Of a DNA stretch of 64,000 nucleotides, positions 32,742 through 41,739 are shown piece after piece. Every line of letters begins with the position of its first letter. Position 1 is the stretch's first letter. The notes beneath the pieces are model-generated. The model did no database searches. It had not been told where the DNA came from and saw only the letters and a list, made by a program, of their open reading frames with translations. The DNA is from Macrolepiota albuminosa (Eukaryota; Basidiomycota; Agaricomycetes; Agaricales; Agaricaceae), in the NCBI GenBank assembly GCA_027475525.1, contig JAMWFC010000009.1, forward strand, positions 1,240,001-1,304,000, written 5' to 3'. A program made the translations under genes and the position numbers.

Positions 32742-35040
32742 ATGGACAGCATGCCCGTGGACGTAAGTGACCAGCAGCAGCAGCAGCTACAGCAGCAGCA
32801 ATTTGAGAGTACGCCATCGGTCTTACCGTCGGCTGAAGGGGGGGGGCAGATGGCTCCCCCGCTGACCCAAAATGCGCCCCAGTGGGTACGCCATCGGTCT
32901 TACCGTCGGCTGAAGGGGGGGGGCAGATGGCTCCCCCGCTGACCCAAAATGCGCCCCAGTGGGGACAATTGCAACAGGCGGTGGGCTTCCCACAGCAGCA
33001 GCAACAACCAGCGGCGGGCTACCCGCCGCAGCAGCCGGTGATCAGTGGCTATCCGCCACTTCAAACTATGCAGGGCAACTTCATGCCCCAGAACGCACCT
33101 GTGGGCGGCTATCAGCCCCAACAACCAGCACCGGGCGCTTATGCGCCACATCACACCGAGGGCCAATTCCAGCAACAGGCCTACGGGGGGCTAGTCAGCC
33201 CCCAAGCAGCGCTGGCATGGAGGCAGCTTGCCCCTGTACCGGCAACAGGGCAACTGGGGACACATCCTTTTCCTCAGTTTACTGCCCCGGCGCACTACCC
33301 TGGGATGGGTGGTGTGCCCGTAATGATGCCGTACCCCCCGGCTTGGATGGGGGCTTGGGGCGCAATGCCCCAGTACAGCGACTCGCATGAGTCGCAAGCC
33401 AAGGGAGGCCGGTCGATTTCTCTGTCGACCACAGCACCAATTGACAATCTAGAGGGACGTAAAGCATCCCTCGTGCAGGCCACCACGGCCATTGAGAGAG
33501 CAGAAACTCTCAATACAGAACGGAGCGTCGGTTCATTGTCCGATGCGCCGACGGAGAGCCTGGCCAAGCTCTCCTTGCTACAGCGGCTGGAAATGCTGCA
33601 CCAATCCGAGCCCAGCTCGGAAGAAGAGTCGCGTCCTCGACGCGACAAAGGAAAAGCACGGGCTGTCGAGCCCACTCACAGCCAGGACTTAGTCCTGGCT
33701 ACCCTTCTCCAACGACTGGGAGATAACGGGTACGATGTACCCGCAGAGTCATCATTCCTCCGCGATGCAGAGGCAGTCGTCCTCATCTGCCGGATGATGG
33801 ACGACATGGATCACATGCGCGCTCAGCGCAAAACTGATCTCCTTGCCCTCTTGGCCGCTCGTAAGCGGCAGTCTACACCCCCGAGTCAGGACACCGACTC
33901 CAGCAAAAGGGCGCATCGGCAAGGAGTGGAGGACGCGCCCTCCCGCTCGATTAAGTTGAGTGTTGCTGCCCCCGGCCGGGAGGCCGGTCTAGGACGGGAC
34001 ATCCTCCCTTATGAAGATGTTCCTGCTCCAGCCGCCCCCCGGCTTATCCAGCGCCTTGCCAGCGGCGCGTCTGAGGTCACGTCTTCGCGACCAGTATCCG
34101 TGGTATCCACCACGTACTCTGGGGAGCAGAGTTCCAGGGGTGTGAGCACACGCCCCACTGAGGCCAAGGCCTCACAACCCCGAAAGGATCGTCGGGGTAA
34201 GCAACCGGAAGTGCGCGCCTACGTCAACGTGCACTTCCCCGAGGATGCCCCGAAAGGGGCCCCAGGGGCTAACATCCCCTTTTTACCCGCTATACTGGTA
34301 GAGGGCCTGCCAGCCCGACTCCCGCAGTGTGTGTGGGCAATGGACCCACGATCTGAGAAGTCGGAGCCGGAGAGGCTGCCTTCCCCTCCCTCCGACGACG
34401 ATTGGTATGAGGAGCCTGAAGAGGCTCGTATGGAATCCCCAGTGCCGCACGAGACGGCGGCACAGCATATGGCGCGCGAACGGCGCAACAGCAATCGACG
34501 AGCCAAGATGGAGCGTCGGGCGCAGAACAGTGCCAAACGAGGGGCCGCCCTCCTTGAGGACGAAACCGGGCGCATCCCTGATGCGCTCGGTGTGGTGATC
34601 TACCGTGATCACACTATTGAGCGCCAGAACTCATTCTTTGGCGCGGGGTTGGCTCCCCAATTCTATTGGTCGCCAAGGACCAATACCATCTTCGTCGGGC
34701 AAGAAGCCCGCGCAGCCAGGTCCTTCGAGGACGACAAACCGGGCAACGCCGCCGCGACGCCCCACAACAGTAAGGTGTACCAAGTTGCACCTCGCGGGTT
34801 TCCCCGCAGCCCTCGAGAAGTCCGCAGACTTCACGCACTGGTCAACAACCAGTTTACGCCGCTTTGTCAGCCGGGTTTCCCCGCAGCCCTCGAGAAGTCC
34901 GCAGACTTCACGCACTGGTCAACAACCAGTTTACGCCGCTTTGTCAGCATCAGTTGGGCTACCTCTTGCTGAATTCAAGCGGGTGGCGCTCAACTGAGAG
35001 ACAGAGCTATGTCTCATTTACTCGACGAGGTCGAGTATAG
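32742..35040 (+). CDS. Element C ORF3, unknown protein with Q/P/G-rich N-terminus
   Basis: ATG at 32742 (MDSMPVDVSDQQQQQLQ). Residues 1-150 are a low-complexity Gln/Pro/Gly/Tyr-rich region (QQQQQPAAGYPPQQP), followed by a charged middle (SEEESRPRRDKGKARA), helical heptad-like parts (LLQRLEMLHQ, ATLLQRLGDNGYDV) and a folded-looking end (DALGVVIYRDHTIERQNSFFGAG). No signal peptide, membrane segment, zinc finger or enzyme motif is seen, so it is not Env-like. 77-bp duplications at 32809 and 34795 interrupt the frame; without them it would be about 715 residues ending near 35040 and overlapping ORF4. I do not recognise it. Position after integrase is where some Gypsy elements carry accessory genes. 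Confidence 0.6.
32809..32962 (+). repeat. 77-bp tandem duplication 23
   Basis: Exact units from 32809 and 32886 near the ORF3 start. Confidence 0.95.
34795..34948 (+). repeat. 77-bp tandem duplication 24
   Basis: Exact units from 34795 and 34872 near the ORF3 end. Confidence 0.95.
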
Positions 35041-36195
35041 GACTATCGCGGTACCCTTCGCGAGTCCAGAGGAGCGGGAGAGTTTCCCGCGAATGATTGT
35101 GCCGTCGCGGATCTATCGCCGCAAAGAGGAAGGGAAGATTGCCTTCGTCGGCCTTACCCCCCCTGATCCAAAGCAACCATTTGCTTTGGACTACCTGGGC
35201 TCATACGCCCTCCTCTATGGACGTCCTGGGACGTCCAATGTGTGGACCGGTCTAGCCATGGACCGAGCCATGCGCATTCATTGGCGCAGCCTCTTTGGGT
35301 TTGCGCTTGTACGCGCCCTCAGCGCCAGCCGCCCCTCTAAGGCCACGGTACACAAGTACCTGGCCTACGTCTTCGCCAGGCCAGGCCTCTATAAAGAGGC
35401 CGTGGCCGAGTACGAGGCGGCCACGGGGCGAGTCTTTGAGCCCATCCACGCCGACGACCCTACCTTCGAGGTTCGGGCTGTGGACATTCCGGAAGCGTCA
35501 GCTTCCGTGTTCTCCACTTCGGACGCGTTACGTGGCCTTCTTCACAATCAAATCCCGGTCAGCTGGGCTGACCACGCATACACTTATGGGGTCACCTACT
35601 TGGCCCATCTATTCTTCAGCGACAGCCGGCTCTACAACGAGGCGGCTGCTATCGACGACGAGAGGCTACAACGCCTCGATCACTACGGTACACCCCAGTC
35701 CATCCCTCAGTGGGATGGGTGGCGCGAGGCCACCATCGGCGATCGTCAACGCCTGATGCTCCAGCAGCAGGACAGTCGTCGTGCATACGACGACGTGCTC
35801 GCCAAGGCACCATCGGCGATCGTCAACGCCTGATGCTCCAGCAGCAGGACAGTCGTCGTGCATACGACGACGTGCTCGCCAAGGGGATGTACCTCTTTAT
35901 CGGGCAAGACATTCATGCCCGCGAAATCTGGACGCGCCAGTACCCGTCCGACACTGGGGATCTGCCTGATCCCCAACCAACCGTCTCGGGGTCGACCATC
36001 GACCCCACTCTCACACTGTCCCCCCTCCGGGACTACGACGATTCCCTGCCAGTAGCAGGGCCTTCGGGCACTTCTTACGCGCCCACACCCGAGGATGAAC
36101 TCCTCGACTACGACATGGACGACGCGACTGCCGATCCATTCCGGGAGCCTGGGGACTCTCCCATTGCCCCCGTCCCAGACTTACCAACGGCATGA
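35009..36195 (+). CDS. Element C ORF4, unknown protein
   Basis: ATG at 35009 (MSHLLDEVEYRTIAVPF), overlapping the end of ORF3 in another frame. The first about 250 residues look globular (LDYLGSYALLYGRPGTSNVW, HKYLAYVFARPGLYKEAVAEYE), then an acidic Pro-rich tail (DELLDYDMDDATADP) ending TGA at 36193-36195. The 77-bp duplication at 35731 splits it; a single copy would join the two halves. ORF3 and ORF4 could be one protein joined by frameshift or a spliced junction near 34945-35009. No family recognised. Confidence 0.55.
35731..35884 (+). repeat. 77-bp tandem duplication 25
   Basis: Exact units from 35731 and 35808 inside ORF4. Confidence 0.95.
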
Positions 36196-36230
36196 CCGTC
36201 GTATTATCTCGAGACCGTAGCTCGGTCTGA

Positions 36231-36240
36231 TTGGGGGGTG
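36231..36240 (+). other. Element C polypurine tract
   Basis: TTGGGGGGTG directly abuts the 3' LTR start (36241). Confidence 0.8.
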
Positions 36241-36472
36241 TGTAGCGTAGTCCGCTATGTGGCGTTGGCCACATAGCTTTACTTACTGTATAGTAGTACA
36301 TATTATATTATATTTATTATAATATAATATTATTTACATTTGTATATAATTAGTTACTCAGCTGCTTACAAAGCAGCTTATTGTGTTGTAAACTACATTG
36401 TCAATAGACCGGTCTGGTCTGATTCAGTGTTGTGTGCACACTAAGCTCTCTCAAATTCGTAACTTCGTTACA
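36241..36472 (+). repeat. Element C 3' LTR (232 bp)
   Basis: TGTAGCGTAG...CGTTACA; carries the same terminal 9-bp-arm hairpin and AAGCAGCT hairpin as the 5' copy, without the 77-bp duplication. Confidence 0.94.
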
Positions 36473-36538
36473 ATACATTTTGCTATAGATACAGTATTTT
36501 ACAATCCACAGACAAGCAAAGACAAGGACAGAAGAAAA

Positions 36539-38224
36539 CTACCGGCCCTCGCTCCCTCCCTCCCTGGGCCAGCCTCGGAACCCCTCCCCCATTCTCTCCG
36601 GACCGTGCTCCCACAAGACTTCCTCCGCCAACTGCTTCCAGGATGGGAGAGACTCACCCTCGTCCAGGACTCTTTCGAACCAGAAGCCGGGGGCGGGCAC
36701 GTTTCTCCGCTGGTGTGCCGACACCACCCGCCCCAGCAAGTCGAGGCCCCGCTCCACCCCGGGAGTCGTCACCTCAGGGCACTGCCCTTCCTGCAGCGCC
36801 GCGAGTGCCGCGGCCACCCCGTCCAAGAGCAAGTGGTGCTCTCGGGCCCAGCCTGGGAATGTCAATGGGAGATCAAGTCTGAGGAGAAGGAAACTCACTT
36901 AATGAGGCCATACGGGCCACCACCACGTCCCGGCGCAGAGCCTCCACCAACCCCTCACTCCCTGCCCAAGCCTCGCCCTCAGAGCCTCTAGCTCGGCCTC
37001 CGCTTCCCCCTGGGTGACTCTGGCCTCCTCCAGGCCCCGGATCATCTCCTCCTGACCCTTCTCCAGACCCCTCCCGGCCGCCGCCTCCTCCCTCATCCCC
37101 TCCTCGTGACCTCTCTGCTCCCACCCAGCCCGCTCCTGCAGAACCTCAACGTCGTGGGCTAGGAGTTCCCTGGACAAGGGGGAGAACTCCATGGGAGATA
37201 GGCGAGGGGGAGAGACCGGGGATGGGGTCCTCAGGGGCAGGCACGCCCTCTTGGATGGGCCCGGGGAGGGACTAGGCAACGCCCGCCTCTTCCCTTTGTC
37301 GGGGCGCCCCCCGCAACCCTCGTGACTGCTGGTCCCGGCCTGGGTCACCCGACGGGTGATCAGGACCACGGGCCGCCCCCGGCCCCTCGGCCCCCCAACC
37401 CCCCACTGGGCGCTGCGGACACCTCCCCCACCGGCTCCACCCCCTCCTCTACTGGCTACACCACCCAATCCTGCTCCTCGACTCCCATCCTCCGAGTAAC
37501 CCCAGCCAGCGGCCACCCCTGCTCCCGGGAGACACATCGCGCCCTCCACAGCACCGACACAGAGCACTGCTCATGGTTGAGATGACAGGCCTTGCAGATG
37601 GACGTATCGCAGCGGGACAAGGGGCCCGGAACCTCGAATAGGCAAGGGACCACGTGCCGGGTGCAGTGCAAGCACTGCACCAAAGTCAGCAGAGAGACCA
37701 AGAGGTAGGAGCCCACTCACCGGTCCGTTGCTCATGCACCAGGCATGGGCAGGCAGACCCCGGAGCCTCTATAGGACCTCCCCAAACAGCTCCTGCATCA
37801 CGGCTGCCCACGCAACACGTTGATCTTCTGGGACCTCTGAAACGGTCCCCACCGCCATCCCAGAGCGACGGAAACGGGGGGCAGGCAGCCTAGGGCGGGG
37901 AGGGCGGACAGTCATCCGCGCAAAGGTGGGCGCAGGATGACTCGAACAGGACTCCAGGGGGACGCTGGGACCCACATCGGGAACAGGCTCTGGGAGCCAG
38001 CTGGGACCCACCTCCGGGGCAGTAACATTGTGTTGTTCTGAAAAAGGAAGGTTAGTAACGACAAGCGAGCGGCGTGGAAAGCGCTCACATTGTCACACGA
38101 GCGCCGCCACGCGCTCCCAGTCCAGACGGGCTTGGTACCGCGCATCCCGGGCTTCCCAGGCCATGAGAGGCACGACCTTGTTAGTTTGCGGGGGCATCGG
38201 AGAATGCGGCGGCGTACACGACAT
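36539..38224 (-). pseudogene. Antisense Zn2Cys6-like gene in element B2
   Basis: Second copy of the B antisense gene, from ATG at 38224 (MSCTPPHSPMPPQTNK) to the stop at 36539. The cysteine pattern C-x2-C-x6-C-x15-C-x2-C-x6-C is unchanged (CLHCTRHVVPC...CKACHLNHEQC). The intron at 37675-37720 (GTGAGT...CAG, 46 bp) is conserved, as are the coiled-coil-like part and the C-terminal module (RGLDLLGRVVSAHQRRN). Here the linker reads in frame from PSVPLESC into MTVRPPRPRL, where B has an indel. Defects: a TGA near 38096 just before the first intron, a stop after ELFGEVL (near 37770), and a shortened heptad repeat. The strand is opposite to the element's own genes. Confidence 0.62.
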
Positions 38225-38337
38225 GGTTGAGTTTGATGGTAAAATTTTTTTTGATGTGTGGCAGGTCAGGTGCAGGATCCCATGGTTGGACCCTGGTCTG
38301 GACCACTGGCTACGCGTGCCTCAGACGGTCTCGGTGC

Positions 38338-38351
38338 TGAGGGGGGAGTGA
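38338..38351 (+). other. Element B2 polypurine tract
   Basis: CTGAGGGGGGAGTGA-type G-rich run directly before the 3' LTR. Confidence 0.82.
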
Positions 38352-39176
38352 TGTCACGACCCCTTCCCTCCAGACCCACCCCAGGACATCCCTGGAACAC
38401 CATCTGGGACCCTCTCTCCGACCCCACAGGACACGCCCCGCCATCACGACTACCAACGCCGCCATCACACACATCAAGGACCGCCATCAGCTGCCACCAG
38501 CCCCGATCAACGATCGGATCACGTGCATCACGCATCACAGCTCCCTCCACGTCAATTGATCGCGTGCCCCATACACGCGATCCAGGTATACAGTCCCTGC
38601 CCACTACTCAATGACTCTCGGAACCTATCCCAGACACCCCGGAACCCCGAGACCTGGTCCCGTAGTACTTATAGCGTAGTTCCCCGTTATATTTGTTAGC
38701 CTTGATATTACACTGTTACACTGTTTACACTGCTTTAGCTTGGTTACTTGAATTGTTGCGTGCCCTCTATTTGACTGGTATGCATTGACTGGCACGCTTG
38801 ACTGGCACGCTTGGATAATCGCATGCTCTAAGACTGGTACGCACTTTTTGACTGGTATGCATTGACTGGCACGCTTGACTGGCACGCTTGGATAATCGCA
38901 TGCTCTAAGACTGGTACGCACTTCGCGACTTTAATTTACTGACTTGGTCTCATCTTAGAACCTCCGGTTCACGACTCGACCCCCTGCCCTACCCTCAGCT
39001 ACCCAGAACCCAAAACCCCCGGACCAAGTTCCCTCTCCCGGGATTACCCCTGTCCACGTCTTGAACTCCGGAGTCCTAGCCCCGGAGTTCCAGACACCCG
39101 AGTATCTGCAGGTCAAGTCCGCATTGTAAGGGCAAATTGCTTTCCTGGAAAGCCCCCGACTCAGCGGAACCTGACA
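38352..39176 (+). repeat. Element B2 3' LTR (825 bp)
   Basis: TGTCACGACC...CCTGACA; contains one 77-bp duplication (38771-38924) and lacks the inverted gag insert of the 5' LTR. Confidence 0.92.
38771..38924 (+). repeat. 77-bp tandem duplication 26
   Basis: Exact units from 38771 and 38848 in the B2 3' LTR. Confidence 0.95.
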
Positions 39177-39181
39177 CAAGC

Positions 39182-39945
39182 AATCGGAGAACAGGCATGG
39201 TCTTGTTGTTTGGAAAGACTTGGGAGTCAGTGCGCCCAGTAGCTTTTGACTCATGCCAGTTGACTCAAACAGAGAAAAATTATCCAACACATAAACATGA
39301 GCTGCTTGCAATTGTCTGAGCCCTGTACAAATGAAGGATGGATCTTTTGGGTTCTCGTTTTGAAGTTTACACAGATCATAAGACACTTCAGAATTTTGAT
39401 ACTTAACAAGACCTTTCAAAATGTCAGGCTTGTTGGATGGAGTTTCTCTTGCAATATGACTATTCTATTACTTACATTCTGGGGGAGGACAATGCGGTGG
39501 CAGATACGCTCTCCAGATGGCCTGGAACTGATCCAGATGTCATAGTTTTGCCAATCATGTTTTTGGAGAGGGACGACAAGACTGTAAAGGCCATTCAGGC
39601 TGGATACAAGGAAGATCTGTATACAAAAGGAATTATCAATGACTTGAAAAAATGAATGGGAGCTCTGGGGATTGAGAGGAAGAATGGCTTGTTGTATGTT
39701 GGTGACCGCTTGATTATTCCAAAGTTCAAGGACTTGCAAGAAACCCTGTTTAAGATTGCGCACAATGAGCTAGGACATTTTGGGGCAGACAAGACTTATG
39801 CTGCACTTTGTTACTCTTACTACTGGCCGAACATGCACTGTAACCTGATTAAAGGTTATATTCCTTCCTGCATTGAGTGTCAACAGAATAAAAGTTTGAC
39901 TAAGAAGCCCGTGGGTCCTCTCCATCCCTTGCCAATTAGCAAAGG
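39182..39945 (+). pseudogene. Element A2 RNase H and integrase finger
   Basis: Continues from 16168. RNase H motifs: VRPVAFDSCQLTQTEKNYPTHKHELLAIV followed by TGA, then VYTDHKTLQ and the connecting stretch EDNAVADTLSRWPG. After LKK and a TGA (39652-39655) come IERKNGLLYVGDRLIIP and the complete H2C2 finger (HNELGHFGADKTYAAL...CIECQQNKSLTK). It ends at a deletion joint near 39943, where the integrase core seen in A is missing. Confidence 0.8.
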
Positions 39946-40321
39946 GAATACATGCAAAAGAAGAATGGGAGAGTGGCCAAGTTTATGCCTCGCCAGAATG
40001 GTCCCTACACTGTGTTGGAAGCTTACCCCGACTTGTCCAAATATGTTTTAGATTTGTCTCAAAGCATGAACATCCTCAACCATTTTCATGCCAGTCTTTT
40101 TTCTCTCTATATTGCAAATGATGATGACTTGTTTCCATCGAGGCGCCTCGAGATGCCAGGACTGATTGTCACAGAAGATGGGCAAGCAGAACACTTCATA
40201 GACAGTATCATTGACAAATGTAAATGCGGTCAAGGAATGCAGTATTTGGTTAGGTGGCGTGGATATGGTGCTGATTATGATGAGTGAAAAAGTGGTCGTG
40301 AGATGGAGGACACGGTACCGT
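39946..40321 (+). pseudogene. Element A2 integrase C-terminus and chromodomain
   Basis: The open frame 39952-40287 matches A's C-terminal frame (GRVAKFMPRQNGPYTVLEAYPDLSKYVLDL, LNHFHASLFSLYIAN) and ends in the chromodomain strand QYLVRWRGYGADYDE, with TGA where A has TGG. It is cut by the H LTR at 40322; the last coding bases resume at 41394. Confidence 0.8.
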
Positions 40322-41393
40322 TGATGACGCCAACTGTGGTTGGGTGTGCTGGACGTATACGCAGTACAATGCTGTCTCCAGCACTTGGCATGTGTAGTTG
40401 TGAGGAGTCCTGACAGAGTCCTAGTGTACTCAAGTGGAGGAGATAGAACAATGTGCTAGATTATAGCACCTTGGGTTCTACCTGGCAGACGGTAAGTGTC
40501 ATAGTTTAAACAAAGATATAGAAGAGAAGGCAAGTAGTGCAGCGCATTGTGCCTGTAGGTGGCACCATAAACGACGAAGACGAGATAGACAAGGCTAGCA
40601 CCCAACTTAGTGACGAAGTCAGAGGAAGCTAGTGCAATTTGAATGCTAAGTGTAACCAGGTGCTCAAGAGGTTACGATTTGTTGTTATATACATGTGAAG
40701 TAGCTATTTTATATACTATGCACTACCGTGTTTGCCAAGATAAAAAGTCCATCTGCGGCGCTACCTCCTAGCACCTCCCCTTGTGGTTTTCTCTAACGGT
40801 GACCTGTCAACGGTGACCTTTTGCACATGGATGACAGCGACTAACAGTGTTATGACCCACGGCGACCAATGGCAACTCTATATTGACTTAGAAATATATG
40901 AGTCTGCTCACTTTTACTATAACTTCAATTGGCCAGGCTGTTCTGGGGTATGGTCAGAAAATCCTTGACAGACGCCATGAGCGCTAATGTCAGCGCTACT
41001 CATTGTACCAGTTTCTGACAGGTCCAGACATCAGGTTTAAGTATATCTTGTGCCACTGTCATTGATCCTTTTAGACTTCTGATTGAAGTGCCTCATCAAA
41101 TGGCAGCACTTGCTGCTGACTCCTTCTGGAAGTGATCAGGGTTTGGTTAGAGTCCCCTTCTGCCATCATGTTAGTGCTATACATTCTGAGCCTCCTTCAT
41201 CCTTGGAATAGGTGAATGGAGTGTGCTGAAGGTCTGGTAGCTGGCGATTAGGGTAAATGGATAAGTCCTGTAGTAGAGTGTCAGAGCTAAGGCTGCTCTA
41301 TATCCCAAACTGGTTGCTAGAGTCTTCAGTATGTCAAGTGTCAGTTGGCCTATAATGTCCCTTGATGTGCTCAGTCCGAGTAGAAGCCTATCA
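40322..41393 (+). mobile_element. Solo LTR of family H (1072 bp) in element A2
   Basis: TG...CA ends (TGATGACGCC...CCTATCA). Flanked by a 4-bp target-site duplication with one transition (CCGT at 40318-40321, CCAT at 41394-41397), at a site that is uninterrupted in element A (830-860 region). A second copy lies inverted at 61800-62919 with a perfect 4-bp duplication. It contains the AGCGCT/GCGCTA words typical of this family and no protein motif. Confidence 0.75.
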
Positions 41394-41458
41394 CCATTGG
41401 ACGATTGGGAGAGGAGAAAGATCTCCTTGGGAAGACAATGAAATTTTTGAAAGGATGG

Positions 41459-41675
41459 CGAGTGTAAGCATACTGCTCAAAGTATGCTTACTACCAGAAT
41501 AGGAGCTTGATCAGGACATGGGAGTGGGGATCAAGAAGGTAAACTTTATTTTGATAATACATAAATAGGGAGGGATGGTAGACAATTAGTTAGTTCCTTT
41601 TTCTGCCAATTGATATCACGATCCTGTTTGCGGCATGCCATCAGTGAAGACAGATTTTCTTATAATTTGCTTACA
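41459..41675 (+). repeat. Element A2 3' LTR (217 bp)
   Basis: Equivalent to 569-785 (minus) of element A; the first base pair has mutated from TG to CG. Bases 41394-41458 before it are the last coding/PPT bases of A2, matching 786-865 of A. Confidence 0.65.
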
Positions 41676-41739
41676 CTCACAGTTGTGGCATGCCTTGTTT
41701 AAGTAATATCAATCAGTAGAAATGACAATCTGGTTTTTG

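Larger units (their letters stand above)
24604..36472 (+). mobile_element. Element C: near-complete chromodomain Gypsy retrotransposon with two extra ORFs
   Basis: LTRs 24604-24912 and 36241-36472 with perfect TSD ATACA (24599-24603, 36473-36477). After removal of one 77-bp unit the LTRs are both 232 bp and differ at only about two positions, both CpG-type transitions. C is therefore the youngest element here. Order: gag, protease, RT, RNase H, integrase-chromodomain, ORF3, ORF4, polypurine tract, LTR. No TGG-type tRNA primer site follows the 5' LTR. RT is inactivated (YLDY) and several CGA-to-TGA type stops are present. The element is strikingly rich in short perfect hairpins (see findings). 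Confidence 0.93.
16169..39176 (+). mobile_element. Element B2: B-family Gypsy retrotransposon, carrying element C
   Basis: LTRs at 16169-17101 and 38352-39176 with perfect 5-bp target-site duplication CAAGC (16164-16168, 39177-39181), inserted in A2's RNase H. Without the nested C (24604-36472) and the 5-bp duplicate it is about 11.1 kb, with the same order as B including the antisense gene. It differs from B at many CpG positions and has its own stops. Confidence 0.93.
13914..41675 (+). mobile_element. Element A2: 5'-truncated Ty3/Gypsy retrotransposon, host of B2 and a family-H LTR
   Basis: Plus-strand relative of A. Pieces: gag end and protease-like region (13914-15224), RT (15231-16168), RNase H and integrase finger (39182-39945), integrase C-terminus/chromodomain (39946-40321), terminal coding/PPT (41394-41458) and 3' LTR (41459-41675). 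It is interrupted by B2 (16169-39176) inside RNase H and by a family-H solo LTR (40322-41393). The integrase catalytic core is deleted. Many stops are present; it is an old, dead copy. Confidence 0.82.

Noticed and set aside
32742..36195. ORF3/ORF4 of element C as an envelope gene
   Set aside because: No signal peptide, no transmembrane segment, no cysteine-rich or cleavage-site pattern.
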